Shown: positions 25,832-35,577, counted from the first letter of the stretch. The stretch is DNA of 64,000 nucleotides from G020344215 sp039586575 (GCA_039586575.1 JBDHKD010000006.1:1-64000); one strand, 5' to 3'. Made by a program: numbers and translations. Notes: a model not told the origin generated them from the sequence alone.

Positions 25832-27465
25832 CAGGGGGGCCGGCCGTCCTGGTCGGCATCCTGTGCGCCGCGCTCGCCTGCAGCGGTGATACGCCGAGCG
25901 TCGATGTGCCCGCGAGTGAGAGGACCGACGGCGGGACCGCGATCGTCGCCTTCAACGCAGAGATGCAGTCGTTCAACCCGTTGGTGAACACCGACCAGAA
26001 CACCAACGAGGTGATCTACTACATGCTGTTCACCCCGCTGGTTCAGTACGATGCGTCGTACGAGCCCCGGCCGTACCTGGCCGCGAGCTGGGAGCTCGAG
26101 CCCGAGGCGGTGACCTTCCATCTCAACCGCGATGTGCGCTGGCACGATGGTCACCCGGTCACGGCGCGCGACGTCGACTTCACTTTCCAGCGCGCCAAGG
26201 ACCCCGAGACCGCATCGGTCCTCGCCTCGGCCTACCTGGAGTTGGTCGAGTCGGCCAGCCTGATCGACTCGTTCACCATTCGTTTTGAATTCACACGCCC
26301 ACACGCCCGCCCGTTGGATGGGTTCTGGTGGGCTCCCGTGCCCGAACACCTGTTGCGCGATGTCCCGGCCGCCGAGCTGATCCGCGCTCCTTACAACCGG
26401 CAGCCGGTCGGCAGCGGTCCGTTCCGCTTCGCGAGCTGGGAGTCGGGCCAGAGCCTGACCGTATTGCGCAACCCGGATTTCCCCGAGTCGCTGGGCGGGC
26501 CGCCGCATCTCGACCGGGTGATCTTCAGGTTCATCGGCGAACCTGCCACCTTGCTGTCGGAGGCACTGACCGGCCAGATCGACGTCAACGCTTCGCTCTT
26601 CCCGCACCAGGCAGCGCAGGTCGAACGCACTCCCGGCGTCAGGCTGCTCAGGTATCCGTTTCGACAGTACTACTACATCGGTTGGAACGTGCGTGACCCG
26701 CTGCTGGTCGACCGCCGGGTCAGGCGCGCCCTCACCATGGCCATCGATCGGCAACAGCTCATCGACGTGCTGATGTTCGGCTACGGCCGGCTGGCCAGCG
26801 GCACCATCGCGCCCTGGCACCCGATGTACACGCCCATCGAGCCGCTACCCTACGATCCGGCCCGGGCTGGCGATGAGCTCGCCGCGGCCGGCTGGGTCGA
26901 TCGCGACGGCAACGGCATACGCGAGAACGATAGCGGCAGGCCGCTCCGCTTCACCCTCATGACCAATCACGAGAACCCGGTGCGCGTCGATATCGCCCAG
27001 GTCGTTCAATCGCGCCTGGCCCGCATCGGTGTCGGCGTCGACGTCCGGACACTCGAGTGGCAGACCCTGCTGGCTAGGCACCGCGGCCGCGATTTCCAGG
27101 CCGTCGTCCAGAGCTGGGTGCTCGACAACTTTCGCGTCGACCCCGCCGCCCTCTTCCACTCGTCGCAAGCCGACCGGCCCGGCAGCTACAACCGGAGCGG
27201 CTTGAAGGATCCAGACGTCGACCGCTGCATCGAGGAGGCGACCGCGACGACCGCAGCAGATAGCGCGAAGCGCCTCTGGGCCGAGTTCTCCATCGCCCTG
27301 CAGGAAGCCCAGCCGTTCACTTTCCTCATGTGGCTGGACGAGCTGTCCGCCGTCTCGGAGCGCCTGGAGGGCGTCGAGATGGACGCCCGAGGGATTCTGG
27401 TCAGCATCGCCGACTGGCGGATACCCGCCGAGCGGCGTAGGTACGTAAGCGCAAGGAGCAATTAA
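25819..27465 (+). CDS. peptide ABC transporter substrate-binding lipoprotein 1
   Basis: This 548-residue SBP of the oligopeptide class (family 5) captures peptides in the periplasm. The N-terminus MASLAGGPAVLVGILCAALAC ends in a lipobox (ALAC) but has no Lys or Arg, which is odd for a signal peptide. Family marks are PLVQYDASYEPRPYLAASWE, DVRWHDGHPVTARDV, and RRALTMAIDRQQLIDVLMFGYG. A GTG at 25813 is an alternative start. It overlaps the LipM-like gene by 13 nt and is followed closely by a second SBP gene. Confidence 0.87.
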   Translation: MASLAGGPAVLVGILCAALACSGDTPSVDVPASERTDGGTAIVAFNAEMQSFNPLVNTDQNTNEVIYYMLFTPLVQYDASYEPRPYLAASWELEPEAVTFHLNRDVRWHDGHPVTARDVDFTFQRAKDPETASVLASAYLELVESASLIDSFTIRFEFTRPHARPLDGFWWAPVPEHLLRDVPAAELIRAPYNRQPVGSGPFRFASWESGQSLTVLRNPDFPESLGGPPHLDRVIFRFIGEPATLLSEALTGQIDVNASLFPHQAAQVERTPGVRLLRYPFRQYYYIGWNVRDPLLVDRRVRRALTMAIDRQQLIDVLMFGYGRLASGTIAPWHPMYTPIEPLPYDPARAGDELAAAGWVDRDGNGIRENDSGRPLRFTLMTNHENPVRVDIAQVVQSRLARIGVGVDVRTLEWQTLLARHRGRDFQAVVQSWVLDNFRVDPAALFHSSQADRPGSYNRSGLKDPDVDRCIEEATATTAADSAKRLWAEFSIALQEAQPFTFLMWLDELSAVSERLEGVEMDARGILVSIADWRIPAERRRYVSARSN

Positions 27466-27469
27466 ACTT

Positions 27470-29098
27470 ATGCGTACGGCCCTCATCGTAGGACTGGCGA
27501 GCTCGGTGCTGATGAGCGGGTGCGGGGAGGCGGAGCGGCCGGCCGACTCCGGTCAGGTTCCGGACTCGCTACGCGACGGCGGCACCGCGGTTGTCGCCGC
27601 GCAATTCGAAGCCAACTCGATGAACCACTTCGCGAGCACCGACGACATCTCGCAAGAGCTGCAGAACTTCGTGCTCTTCGTGACCTTGATCCAGTACGAC
27701 GAGGATCTCGAGCCGGTGCCGTACCTGGCCGAGCGCTGGGACACTACGACCACCCGGGACGGGTTGCGGCTGACCTTCCATCTGCGTGATGACGTCAGGT
27801 GGCACGATGGTATCCCGACGACCGCCTACGACGTGAAGTTCACGTTCGACCGAATCAAGGATCCGGCCACGGCGTACGCGCAGGCATCCCTGCTCGCTCT
27901 CTACGACAGCGCGGTGGTGAGCGATTCCTTTACGATTGCCTTCTACCTCAGGCGGCACCCCGGGTTCATCGATGCCTGGCGCACCATCACACCGATGCCG
28001 GAGCATATCCTTGGCGCCGTGCCGGCGGCGCGCCTGCGCCATCATCCGTTCGGAAGCGAAGCGCCGCTGGGCAACGGGCCCTTCCGCTTCGTCGAGCACC
28101 GTAGTGGTGACCGTTGGGTGTTCGAGACGAATCGTGATTTCCCACAAGCGCTCGGTGGCCGTCCGCACTTGGACCGACTGGTGTATCGCGTGATAACGGA
28201 GCCGACCACGCTGATCAGCGAGCTCATGGCCGGCGAGGTCGACGTCTACCTCGTGGTAGCGCCGGCGCAAGTGGCCCAGATCGAGGCCAGCGCCGACAAC
28301 CGCGTCATCACCTATGCGAACCGCAACTACGCGTTCATTAATTGGAACGGGCGGCGCAACCTGTTCCAGGATCCTCGGGTGCGCCGCGCCCTGACGCTGG
28401 CTATCGATCGGCAGAGGATCGTCGATGTGGCACGAGCCGGGCTCGGTCGCGTGGCGAAAGGGCCGGTCCCGCCGTTCCACTGGGCCCATCACGCGGACTT
28501 GGCGAGCTTGCCCTACGACCCGGACAGCGCCAAAGCACTGCTCGAGGCCGCCGGCTGGGTGGACGAAGACGGTGACGGGATCAGGGAACGCGACGTCTAC
28601 GAAGCCTCCTTCGAACTGAAAACGAACCCGGACGCGACGCGCCGGGAGATCCTCACCCTCGTGCAGGCCGACCTGGCGAAGGTCGGGTTCGATGTCCGGG
28701 TCCGAGTCCAAGAAGCCCAAAGCCTGGGTCAGGACATCATGAATCCCGAGCGACGCTTCGATGCGTTCGTGCTCGGCTGGCGGGCCGAGTTCAGCCTCGA
28801 TGACCGGATCCTCTTCGCCTGCTCGCAGCTGGACAGCCCCTTCCAGTGGGCGTCGTACTGTAACCCGCGGGTCGACGAGATACTCGACCAGGTCGCGATG
28901 ATGGAGGACCGCTCGAGAGCGCTACCGTTGTGGCACGAATACCAGGAAATCTTGCAGTGGGAGCAGCCCTATACGTTCCTCTATTACGATGTGCGGGCGA
29001 ACGCCGTACGCGAGAGACTGCGCGACGTCCAGATGGACATTCGGGGCGATTTCATCAACGTGAAGGACTGGTGGATCGATCCGGCCCAGCGCGACTAG
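27470..29098 (+). CDS. peptide ABC transporter substrate-binding lipoprotein 2
   Basis: This 542-residue family-5 SBP is a paralogue of the one upstream. The signal MRTALIVGLASSVLMSGC has a clear lipobox. Family motifs include VRWHDGIPTTAYDVKFTFDRIKDP and RRALTLAIDRQRIVDVARAGLG. Having two related SBPs before one permease/ATPase set suggests that they feed the same transporter with different peptides (inference). The gap to SBP 1 is 4 nt and that to the permease gene 34 nt. Confidence 0.9.
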   Translation: MRTALIVGLASSVLMSGCGEAERPADSGQVPDSLRDGGTAVVAAQFEANSMNHFASTDDISQELQNFVLFVTLIQYDEDLEPVPYLAERWDTTTTRDGLRLTFHLRDDVRWHDGIPTTAYDVKFTFDRIKDPATAYAQASLLALYDSAVVSDSFTIAFYLRRHPGFIDAWRTITPMPEHILGAVPAARLRHHPFGSEAPLGNGPFRFVEHRSGDRWVFETNRDFPQALGGRPHLDRLVYRVITEPTTLISELMAGEVDVYLVVAPAQVAQIEASADNRVITYANRNYAFINWNGRRNLFQDPRVRRALTLAIDRQRIVDVARAGLGRVAKGPVPPFHWAHHADLASLPYDPDSAKALLEAAGWVDEDGDGIRERDVYEASFELKTNPDATRREILTLVQADLAKVGFDVRVRVQEAQSLGQDIMNPERRFDAFVLGWRAEFSLDDRILFACSQLDSPFQWASYCNPRVDEILDQVAMMEDRSRALPLWHEYQEILQWEQPYTFLYYDVRANAVRERLRDVQMDIRGDFINVKDWWIDPAQRD

Positions 29099-29132
29099 CC
29101 CGGGTCGTGCACCGCTCACCCGACACACCGCG

Positions 29133-30125
29133 ATGACCGCCTACATCGTTCGCCGTCTGCTCCAGGCCATCCCGCTCTTGTTCGGGATCCTCACGCTGGT
29201 CTTCATCATCATGCAGGCGGCGCCCGGTGACCCGCTGTCGATCTATATGCAGCCCGGGGTGGCGCCGGAGGTCATCGAGCAGATGCGCGAGAACTGGGGC
29301 CTCGACCAACCGCTGCACATCCAGTATCTGCGCTGGCTCGAGAGTTTTCTGACCGGTGATCTCGGCGTGAGCCTGGCACAGAACCGGCCTATCGTGGCGA
29401 TCCTCGCCGAGCGGATCCCCAATACCTTGCTGCTGAGTGGAACGTCGATCCTGCTCATCTTCGCCATCGGGATCGCCATCGGCATCGTGCAGGCGGTTCG
29501 CCAGCATTCGGCGCTCGACAACGCGCTGACGCTGGGCGCCCTCTTCATCTACTCGATGCCGAGCTTCTGGCTGGGCTTGATGCTGATCCTGATCCTCGCC
29601 TACAAGGTCCACATGATCGAGTGGTGGCCCGATGCCCTGAAGTTCCCGGCCTCCGGCATGGAGAGCGTCAACTACGACCTGCTCGGCAGCTGGGGGAAGC
29701 TGGCAGACCGGCTGAGGCATCTGGTTCTCCCCTCCATCGCACTCGGGGTGTCGTCGGCGGCCAGCGTCGCTCGCTACACCCGCAGTTCGATGTTGGAGGT
29801 GATTCGACAGGACTACATCAGGACGGCGCGAGCCAAGGGGCTGCCGGAGCGCACGGTCATCTTCAAGCACGCACTCAAGAACGCGCTGCTGCCGATCATC
29901 ACACTGCTCGGCCTCTATCTCCCGTTCCTGTTCAGTGGGGCGGTGCTGGTGGAATTCGTATTCGCCTGGCCGGGCATGGGACGGGCGATCTACGACGCGA
30001 TACTGCAACGCGACTACCCGACGGTGATGGCGACGACGTTCGTCTTCGCCGTGATGGTCGTCATCGCCAACCTGATCGCGGACATCCTGTATGCCGTGGT
30101 CGACCCGAGGATCCGCTATGAGTGA
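29133..30125 (+). CDS. dipeptide/oligopeptide ABC permease (DppB/OppB-like)
   Basis: This 330-residue inner-membrane permease opens MTAYIVRRLLQAIPLLFGILTLVF as DppB does. The ATPase-coupling EAA loop reads DYIRTARAKGLPERTVIFKHALKNALLPII. About six membrane helices are visible, ending in LIADILYAVVDPRIRYE. It works with the next permease as a heterodimer. The gene overlaps the next by 8 nt. Confidence 0.93.
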   Translation: MTAYIVRRLLQAIPLLFGILTLVFIIMQAAPGDPLSIYMQPGVAPEVIEQMRENWGLDQPLHIQYLRWLESFLTGDLGVSLAQNRPIVAILAERIPNTLLLSGTSILLIFAIGIAIGIVQAVRQHSALDNALTLGALFIYSMPSFWLGLMLILILAYKVHMIEWWPDALKFPASGMESVNYDLLGSWGKLADRLRHLVLPSIALGVSSAASVARYTRSSMLEVIRQDYIRTARAKGLPERTVIFKHALKNALLPIITLLGLYLPFLFSGAVLVEFVFAWPGMGRAIYDAILQRDYPTVMATTFVFAVMVVIANLIADILYAVVDPRIRYE

Positions 30126-31266
30126 GGGCCCGGGCGTGCCAGGCGGGCGCCGGAGCGGCCGCGGCTGGCGGATCGCCGCCCTGTTGCCTGGCTTCGCCCT
30201 GCTGCGAGCGGGGCGGCGCCGAGCCGGCCTCTCGCTCATGGCCCTGGCGTTCGCCATGCTGGTGGTGTTGGTGTTTGCAGGCGACCGCGTGTTGGCGACG
30301 TTCACCGCCGGCCGGCTCGATGGGTGGATCGCGTTCTTGACCCTGGCACTGACGCTGGCGGCGGTTTGGTGGCTCACGGCCCGCTGGCAGCCGGGCGCGG
30401 GGGTGGGCGAGTCGGGCGCCTCCCAATGGACGATCGCCTGGCGCGAGTTCGAGAGGAATCGAACCGCGATGCTGGGGCTGTACCTGATGGTGGCCCTCTA
30501 CCTGGTGACGCTGCTGGCGCCATACCTGACGTCATACGAGCCCAACGTCATCGCGGAGGACATCCTCGCGGCCCGTCACCTGCCGCCATCGCCGGATCAC
30601 CTGATGGGCACCGACAAGTACGGCCGCGACGTCTACACGCGGATCCTTTACGGCGCGCGGATCAGCCTGTCGATCGGCTTCATCGCGGTGGGCATCTCCG
30701 TTACACTCGGCACGCTGGTCGGAGCGGTGAGTGGGTACTTCGGCGGCATCGTCGACACGGTGCTGATGCGACTGGTCGATACCCTGATCTCGTTCCCACG
30801 CCTGGTCCTGCTGATCACGGTGATCGCCCTGTTCGAGCCCTCGATCACCGTCGTCGTGGTCGTCCTCGGTCTGACCCTCTGGCCATCGACGGCGCGCATC
30901 GTGCGTGGCGAGGTCCTCTCGCTGCGCGAGCGCGAGTTCATCGAGGCGGCGCACGCCCTGGGTCTAAGCGCGCCGCGGATCATCCTGCGACACGTGGTAC
31001 CGAACGTCATGGGGCCGGTGATCGTCGCCGCGACGCTCGGCCTCGGCAACATCATCCTGATCGAGGCCGGCCTCTCGTTTCTGGGCCTCAGCGCGCCGCC
31101 CCCTACCCCCTCGTGGGGTAACATCATCACCGATGGTCGCGAGTATTTGGTCGACGCCTGGTGGGTGTCGACCTTCCCCGGGCTGGCCATCGTGTTCACC
31201 GTCGTGGCCTTCAACTTGATCGGGGACGGCCTACGCGACGCGCTCGACCCGCGGCTGAGGGTGTGA
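30118..31266 (+). CDS. dipeptide/oligopeptide ABC permease (DppC-like) with N-terminal extension
   Basis: This 382-residue permease has the DppC core from about residue 110: EFERNRTAMLGLYLMVALYLVTLLAP, then GTDKYGRDVYTRILYGARISL, and the EAA loop EFIEAAHALGLSAPRIILRHVVPN. The first 100 residues add two or three hydrophobic segments (LSLMALAFAMLVVLVFAG; GWIAFLTLALTLAAVWWL) not found in ordinary DppC. The core alone has normal length. It is the second permease of the operon; the start at 30118 overlaps the upstream stop. Confidence 0.9.
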   Translation: MSEGPGVPGGRRSGRGWRIAALLPGFALLRAGRRRAGLSLMALAFAMLVVLVFAGDRVLATFTAGRLDGWIAFLTLALTLAAVWWLTARWQPGAGVGESGASQWTIAWREFERNRTAMLGLYLMVALYLVTLLAPYLTSYEPNVIAEDILAARHLPPSPDHLMGTDKYGRDVYTRILYGARISLSIGFIAVGISVTLGTLVGAVSGYFGGIVDTVLMRLVDTLISFPRLVLLITVIALFEPSITVVVVVLGLTLWPSTARIVRGEVLSLREREFIEAAHALGLSAPRIILRHVVPNVMGPVIVAATLGLGNIILIEAGLSFLGLSAPPPTPSWGNIITDGREYLVDAWWVSTFPGLAIVFTVVAFNLIGDGLRDALDPRLRV

Positions 31267-32285
31267 CCGTGAGCCGGCACGTCCTGCAGGTCGAGAACCT
31301 CCGCACTTTCTTTCACACCCGTGAGGGATTGGTGCGTGCGGTCGACGGAGTGAGCTTCAGCCTGGGTCCGGGCGAGACGTTGGGCATCGTGGGGGAATCG
31401 GGCTGCGGCAAGTCGATCACCTGCCTGTCGATCTTGCGCCTGATCGACGCGCCGGGCCGGATCGAGCCCGAGTCACGGATCCTGCTGGGCGACCGCAATC
31501 TGCTGGGAGCCTCGGAGGCGGAGATGCGGGGCATCCGGGGCAACGAGATCTCCATGATCTTCCAGGAGCCGATGACCAGCCTCAACCCCGTCTATACGAT
31601 CGGCCAGCAGATCGCCGAGGTGGTACGGCTGCACCGCGGGGTGTCGAAAGGGGAGGCGCGCGCGCGCGCGGTTGAGATGCTCCGGCTGGTGGGTATCGCG
31701 AACCCGAAGCAGCGACTGGGCGACTACCCGCACGAGTTCTCGGGCGGGATGCGGCAGCGGGCGATGATCGCCATGGCCCTGGCCTGCGAGCCCGACGTGC
31801 TGCTGGCCGACGAGCCCACGACGGCGCTCGACGTGACCATCCAGGCGGAGATCCTCGACTTGCTGGCCATGCTGCGGGACCGGTTGGGGATGGCGATGAT
31901 CTTCGTCAGCCACGACCTGGGCGTGGTGGCACAAATCGCCGATCGGGTGACCGTCATGTACGCCGGGCAGGTCGTCGAGGCCGGGCCGTGCGAGGATGTC
32001 TTCGCCAGCCCGCTCCACCCGTATACCGAAGGGCTCCTGCGCTCCATCCCGCGGGTGACGCGAAGGTTGCCGCGCCTCGCCACGGTGCCTGGCAGCGTAC
32101 CGAGTCCGAAGCGCTGGCCGGTTGGCTGTCGCTTCCACCCCCGTTGCCCCTACGTCTGGCCGCGCTGTGTAAACGAGCCACCCAGGCTCGCCGGGGAACG
32201 GCGTGCCAGCCGCTGCTGGCTGGAGGAGGAACCGCAAAGGCGGAGCGCCGAGGGGTCCGGGCCGCCGACGGGGGAGCGCGACTGA
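31263..32285 (+). CDS. peptide ABC transporter ATPase (DppD/OppD-like)
   Basis: This 340-residue ATPase has Walker A GESGCGKSITC, signature FSGGMRQRAMIA and Walker B VLLADEPTTALD. The C-terminal oligopeptide-transporter extension (HPYTEGLLRSIPRVTRRLPRL) contains cysteines (GCRFHPRCPYVWPRC) that in relatives bind an Fe-S cluster. The GTG at 31263 forms a GTGA overlap with the permease stop; a GTG two codons later is equally possible. Confidence 0.9.
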   Translation: MTVSRHVLQVENLRTFFHTREGLVRAVDGVSFSLGPGETLGIVGESGCGKSITCLSILRLIDAPGRIEPESRILLGDRNLLGASEAEMRGIRGNEISMIFQEPMTSLNPVYTIGQQIAEVVRLHRGVSKGEARARAVEMLRLVGIANPKQRLGDYPHEFSGGMRQRAMIAMALACEPDVLLADEPTTALDVTIQAEILDLLAMLRDRLGMAMIFVSHDLGVVAQIADRVTVMYAGQVVEAGPCEDVFASPLHPYTEGLLRSIPRVTRRLPRLATVPGSVPSPKRWPVGCRFHPRCPYVWPRCVNEPPRLAGERRASRCWLEEEPQRRSAEGSGPPTGERD

Positions 32286-33340
32286 TGGCGGCGCACGCCA
32301 ACCTTCGCGACGCCCACCCAGCCGGCGGCGCGGCCCCGCTGGTCGAGGTGCGCGACCTCGTCAAGCACTTTCCCATCCGCAAGGGCGTGCTGGCGCGGAC
32401 CCGCGGTCACGTACGCGCCGTTGACGGTGTTTCGCTCGACGTCCGCCGCGCTGAGACCGTGGCGCTGGTGGGAGAGTCGGGATGCGGCAAGAGCACCACC
32501 GCAAGGCTGCTCCTCCGGCTGCTCGACCCCACAGCGGGAAGCGTGCGCTTCGCGGGTCGGGACGTCCTGCGGCTCAACCGCGACGAGCTGCGGCGATTCC
32601 GTCGTCGCGCCCAGATCGTTTTCCAGGACCCCTTCGGCTCGCTCAATCCGCGCATGTCCGTGGGCGCCATGCTCCGCGAGGTCCTCGGCTTCCATCGCTT
32701 GGCGACGGGCAGTCTGGCCACCCGGCGGATCGACGAGCTATTGGAGGCGGTCGGGCTACATGCCGACGATGCGCGGAAGTACCCGCACGAGTTTTCCGGC
32801 GGTCAGCGCCAGCGGATCGGAATCGCCCGAGCACTGGCGGTGGAGCCGGAGTTCATCGTCGCCGACGAGCCGGTCTCCGCCCTCGACGTCTCGGTCCAGG
32901 CCCAGGTCCTCAACCTGCTGGCCGACTTGCAGGAGCGCTTCCAGCTCACCTACCTGTTCATCACCCACGATCTCTCGGTGGTCCGTCACGTCGCCGACCG
33001 GGTGGCCGTCATGTACTTGGGCAGGGTCGTCGAGCTGAACGAGAGCGACGCCTTGTTTCGGGACCCTCTCCACCCCTATACCCAAGCGCTGCTGTCCGCC
33101 GTCCCGGTCGTCGAGAGCGATCGGCGACGGGGGCGGATCGTGCTGTCGGGCGAGCTGGGCAGTCCCGCCGACCCACCTCCAGGTTGCCCCTTCCACCCAC
33201 GCTGCCCCCACCCCGCCAAAGATGAATCCTGCCGGACGCTCATTCCGAGGCTGGAGCTTACGGCAAGCGAAGGGCAGGCGGCCTGCCTCAAGATCGGAGG
33301 CACAACCCGGCCCCGACCGGGCAGTCTTGACACCTTGTGA
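32285..33340 (+). CDS. peptide ABC transporter ATPase (DppF/OppF-like)
   Basis: This 351-residue ATPase is last in the peptide operon. Walker A is GESGCGKSTTARLLLRLLDP, the signature FSGGQRQRIGIARAL, Walker B FIVADEPVSALD. The C-terminal part has HPYTQALLSAVPV and the cysteine set GCPFHPRCPHPAKDESC. The ATG at 32285 overlaps the previous stop (TGATG). All junctions from DppB on are overlapping or touching, so the four transporter genes form one unit with the two SBPs. Confidence 0.92.
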   Translation: MAAHANLRDAHPAGGAAPLVEVRDLVKHFPIRKGVLARTRGHVRAVDGVSLDVRRAETVALVGESGCGKSTTARLLLRLLDPTAGSVRFAGRDVLRLNRDELRRFRRRAQIVFQDPFGSLNPRMSVGAMLREVLGFHRLATGSLATRRIDELLEAVGLHADDARKYPHEFSGGQRQRIGIARALAVEPEFIVADEPVSALDVSVQAQVLNLLADLQERFQLTYLFITHDLSVVRHVADRVAVMYLGRVVELNESDALFRDPLHPYTQALLSAVPVVESDRRRGRIVLSGELGSPADPPPGCPFHPRCPHPAKDESCRTLIPRLELTASEGQAACLKIGGTTRPRPGSLDTL

Positions 33341-33440
33341 CTGGCTCTCTAGGTTAGCCCCCGCATTTTTCCCCGACCGTAAGGCCGATTCACCTCTACA
33401 GCGGCGCTGGTTGGCCCGCTGTAAGCTCAGGAGGTTCAAG

Positions 33441-34130
33441 TTGGGCGGAGTAACGCTGTCCGCGCTTATAGCGGTCCAGGCCCTCGGAGAGGGCCAGAGG
33501 CTGAACCTGGTTCAGACGTTTAGGGACGGCGGCTTCATGATGTGGCCGCTCTTATTTTTCGCGGCCGCCGGCGCCGTCATTATCGTCTGGAAGTTCATCG
33601 ACCTGCAGATCAAGGGTGCCCGGACCCGCAAGCTGCTCGCGGAGACCGACCAGCTGCTCGCCGAGCACCGCATCCAGGAGGCGATGAGGCGGTGTCAGGA
33701 GTCGAAGGCGCCGGCCGCCGCCATCTTGCTGGCCGGCCTGCGCCGTCACGCGGAGGGTACCGAGCGGGTCATGAAGGCGATCGAGAACGCCGGCCTGATC
33801 GAGCTGGCCGGGCTGGAGCGCGGCCTGGTCTGGCTGGCGACTCTGGCGAACGTCGCGCCGCTCACCGGCTTCCTGGGGACGGTGATCGGAATGATCCAGG
33901 CGTTCCAGGCGATCGAACTGGCCGGCGAGGTGGAGGCGACGACGGTGGCGGGTGGCATCAAGGTCGCTCTGATCACGACGGCCAGCGGTCTGACGATCGC
34001 GATCCCGATCAACATCGCTCACAACTACTTCGTGACGCAGATCGATCGCCAGGTCATCGAGATGGAGGAGAGCGCGCAGAAGATGATCGACGCGCTCCAC
34101 GAGATCGAGGCGAAAACGCAGACCGTGTGA
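33441..34130 (+). CDS. MotA/TolQ/ExbB-family proton channel protein
   Basis: This is a 229-residue protein with three membrane helices (MMWPLLFFAAAGAVIIVW; TLANVAPLTGFLGTVIGMI; IKVALITTASGLTIAIPINI), the ExbB/TolQ pattern. These proteins form a proton-driven motor with an ExbD/TolR partner; none is adjacent. The TTG at 33441 is the start, with CAGGAGG about 8 nt before it; no ATG fits. The stop overlaps the GTG of the GWxTD gene. Confidence 0.86.
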   Translation: MGGVTLSALIAVQALGEGQRLNLVQTFRDGGFMMWPLLFFAAAGAVIIVWKFIDLQIKGARTRKLLAETDQLLAEHRIQEAMRRCQESKAPAAAILLAGLRRHAEGTERVMKAIENAGLIELAGLERGLVWLATLANVAPLTGFLGTVIGMIQAFQAIELAGEVEATTVAGGIKVALITTASGLTIAIPINIAHNYFVTQIDRQVIEMEESAQKMIDALHEIEAKTQTV

Positions 34131-35524
34131 TCGGCACCGGTACCGGAAGGTCGCGCAGCAAAGGCCACCCCCGGGGTGGCCTTTTTTTGGCCTGCCTGCT
34201 GCTGGCCGGTTGTGGGCCGACTACGTCCAACCCGGACCTCAGCCCCGAGTACGAACCGCCACCCGATTTGCTTCCCGACCCGCTCGCCGTGTACCAGGGG
34301 CTCGGCTTCTTGACCGGCAACCCGCGCTTCGCCGCCGTCGGCCGCTTCGTATTCGCGCCGGGACCCGGAGACAGCACGTACGCCATACTCGCAATTTCGC
34401 TACCCAACGACGCCCTCAGGTTCCGGCGCGAGGAAACCGGCCTGGTCGCCAGCTACCGGGTCGACATCGAGGTCGGCGACAGCACGGCGCCGGTAGCACG
34501 GCTGCAGCGGATCGAGGAGGTCCGCGTGCGCACCTTCCGCGAGACCTCGCGGCGCGACGAGAGCGTGGTCTTTCAAGGCTTCCTCACGCTGCCGGCCGGC
34601 CGCTACCCGGCCCGCGTCCGTGTTGGCGATGCGGCGGTGGCGGACGGTCTGTTCGCCGAACTGGAGCTCGAGGTCCCGCGCTTCGCGGGCCCTTCCGTCA
34701 CGGCGCCCATCCTCGTCTACCGCGCCGGCGGGCGCGCGGATCGCGCCACTCCTCCCTCTTTCATCTTGAGTCCGCGCGCCACCATCGAGCTCGATCGGCC
34801 GGCTCCCCAGATCTATGTCGAGAGCGTGCCGGATGGCGAGCATGCGGTAATCATCGAGGCCCTCTCGGAGGGGGAGGTCATCTGGGCCGACACGCTTGCC
34901 CCACCCGACACCGCCGCGCCCCCAGCCGGCACCACTTTGCGCAGCGGCGTCCTGCCGATCGATGCCTCGAACCTGCCACCCGGCCTCCTGAGCCTGCGGG
35001 CCCGTTTGGAGGGGATCGATGCCGCCGACTCCACCACGGCGCTCGTCAGCCTGAACACCCAGTGGCTGGCGCGCAGCTACGACGAGGCGCTCGACTACCT
35101 GCGCTATGCCGGCACGCTCGAGCAACTGGACAGCCTACGCGAGGCTGCGCCCCGGGAACGGGCGCGGCGGTTCCACGCGTTCTGGAACCGGAGGGACCCG
35201 GACCCGGCGACGCCCGAGAACGAGTTCTTCGTGGGCTACTTTCGCCGGATCCAGGAAGCCAACGCCCGCTTCAGCGAGCCGGCGACGCCGGGATGGCTCT
35301 CCGATCGCGGTGCGGTGTATGTTACGTTAGGCCCCCCCGACGAGGTCCTCCGCGACCTCTACGCGCGGCAAGGGGCGGAACGGAGCCTGGTCTGGCTCTA
35401 TGAGAAGTCCCTCGGTTTCGAGTTGCGCTTGGTCTTTACCGACCCGAGCGGAACCGGCGTTTTCACTCTGAGTGGAGAATCGCGCCGCGCGTTAGCCGAA
35501 GCCGTGCGGTCGATCTATTCTTGA
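34127..35524 (+). CDS. GWxTD-domain lipoprotein
   Basis: This 465-residue exported lipoprotein has a signal peptide from GTG 34127, ending GGLFLACLLLAGC with a lipobox. The C-terminal GWxTD domain reads GWLSDRGAVYVTLGPPDEVLRD (Ser in place of Thr), preceded by the helical FHAFWNRRDPDPATPENEF, and it ends at about residue 460. GWxTD proteins are common in Gemmatimonadota, Acidobacteriota and relatives; their function is unknown. GTG overlaps the ExbB stop (GTGA) and an intrinsic terminator covers the signal-peptide codons. No other start lies upstream of the lipobox. Confidence 0.85.
   Translation: MIGTGTGRSRSKGHPRGGLFLACLLLAGCGPTTSNPDLSPEYEPPPDLLPDPLAVYQGLGFLTGNPRFAAVGRFVFAPGPGDSTYAILAISLPNDALRFRREETGLVASYRVDIEVGDSTAPVARLQRIEEVRVRTFRETSRRDESVVFQGFLTLPAGRYPARVRVGDAAVADGLFAELELEVPRFAGPSVTAPILVYRAGGRADRATPPSFILSPRATIELDRPAPQIYVESVPDGEHAVIIEALSEGEVIWADTLAPPDTAAPPAGTTLRSGVLPIDASNLPPGLLSLRARLEGIDAADSTTALVSLNTQWLARSYDEALDYLRYAGTLEQLDSLREAAPRERARRFHAFWNRRDPDPATPENEFFVGYFRRIQEANARFSEPATPGWLSDRGAVYVTLGPPDEVLRDLYARQGAERSLVWLYEKSLGFELRLVFTDPSGTGVFTLSGESRRALAEAVRSIYS
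34163..34188 (+). terminator. intrinsic terminator inside a signal-peptide coding region
   Basis: A perfect hairpin (GGCCACCCC/GGGGTGGCC, 34163-34181) is followed by seven T (34182-34188). It lies 33 nt after the ExbB stop and within codons of the next gene's signal peptide, so part of the transcripts should end here. Confidence 0.85.
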
Positions 35525-35577
35525 GCCGCCGCACCCGCGTTCTGGACCGCGTCCCGCTGCAACCGAATTGGACCGTG

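Noticed and set aside
29055..30377. 440-residue leftward open frame
   Set aside because: It is antisense to the DppB/DppC permease genes, which have full family motifs; high GC leaves antisense frames open.
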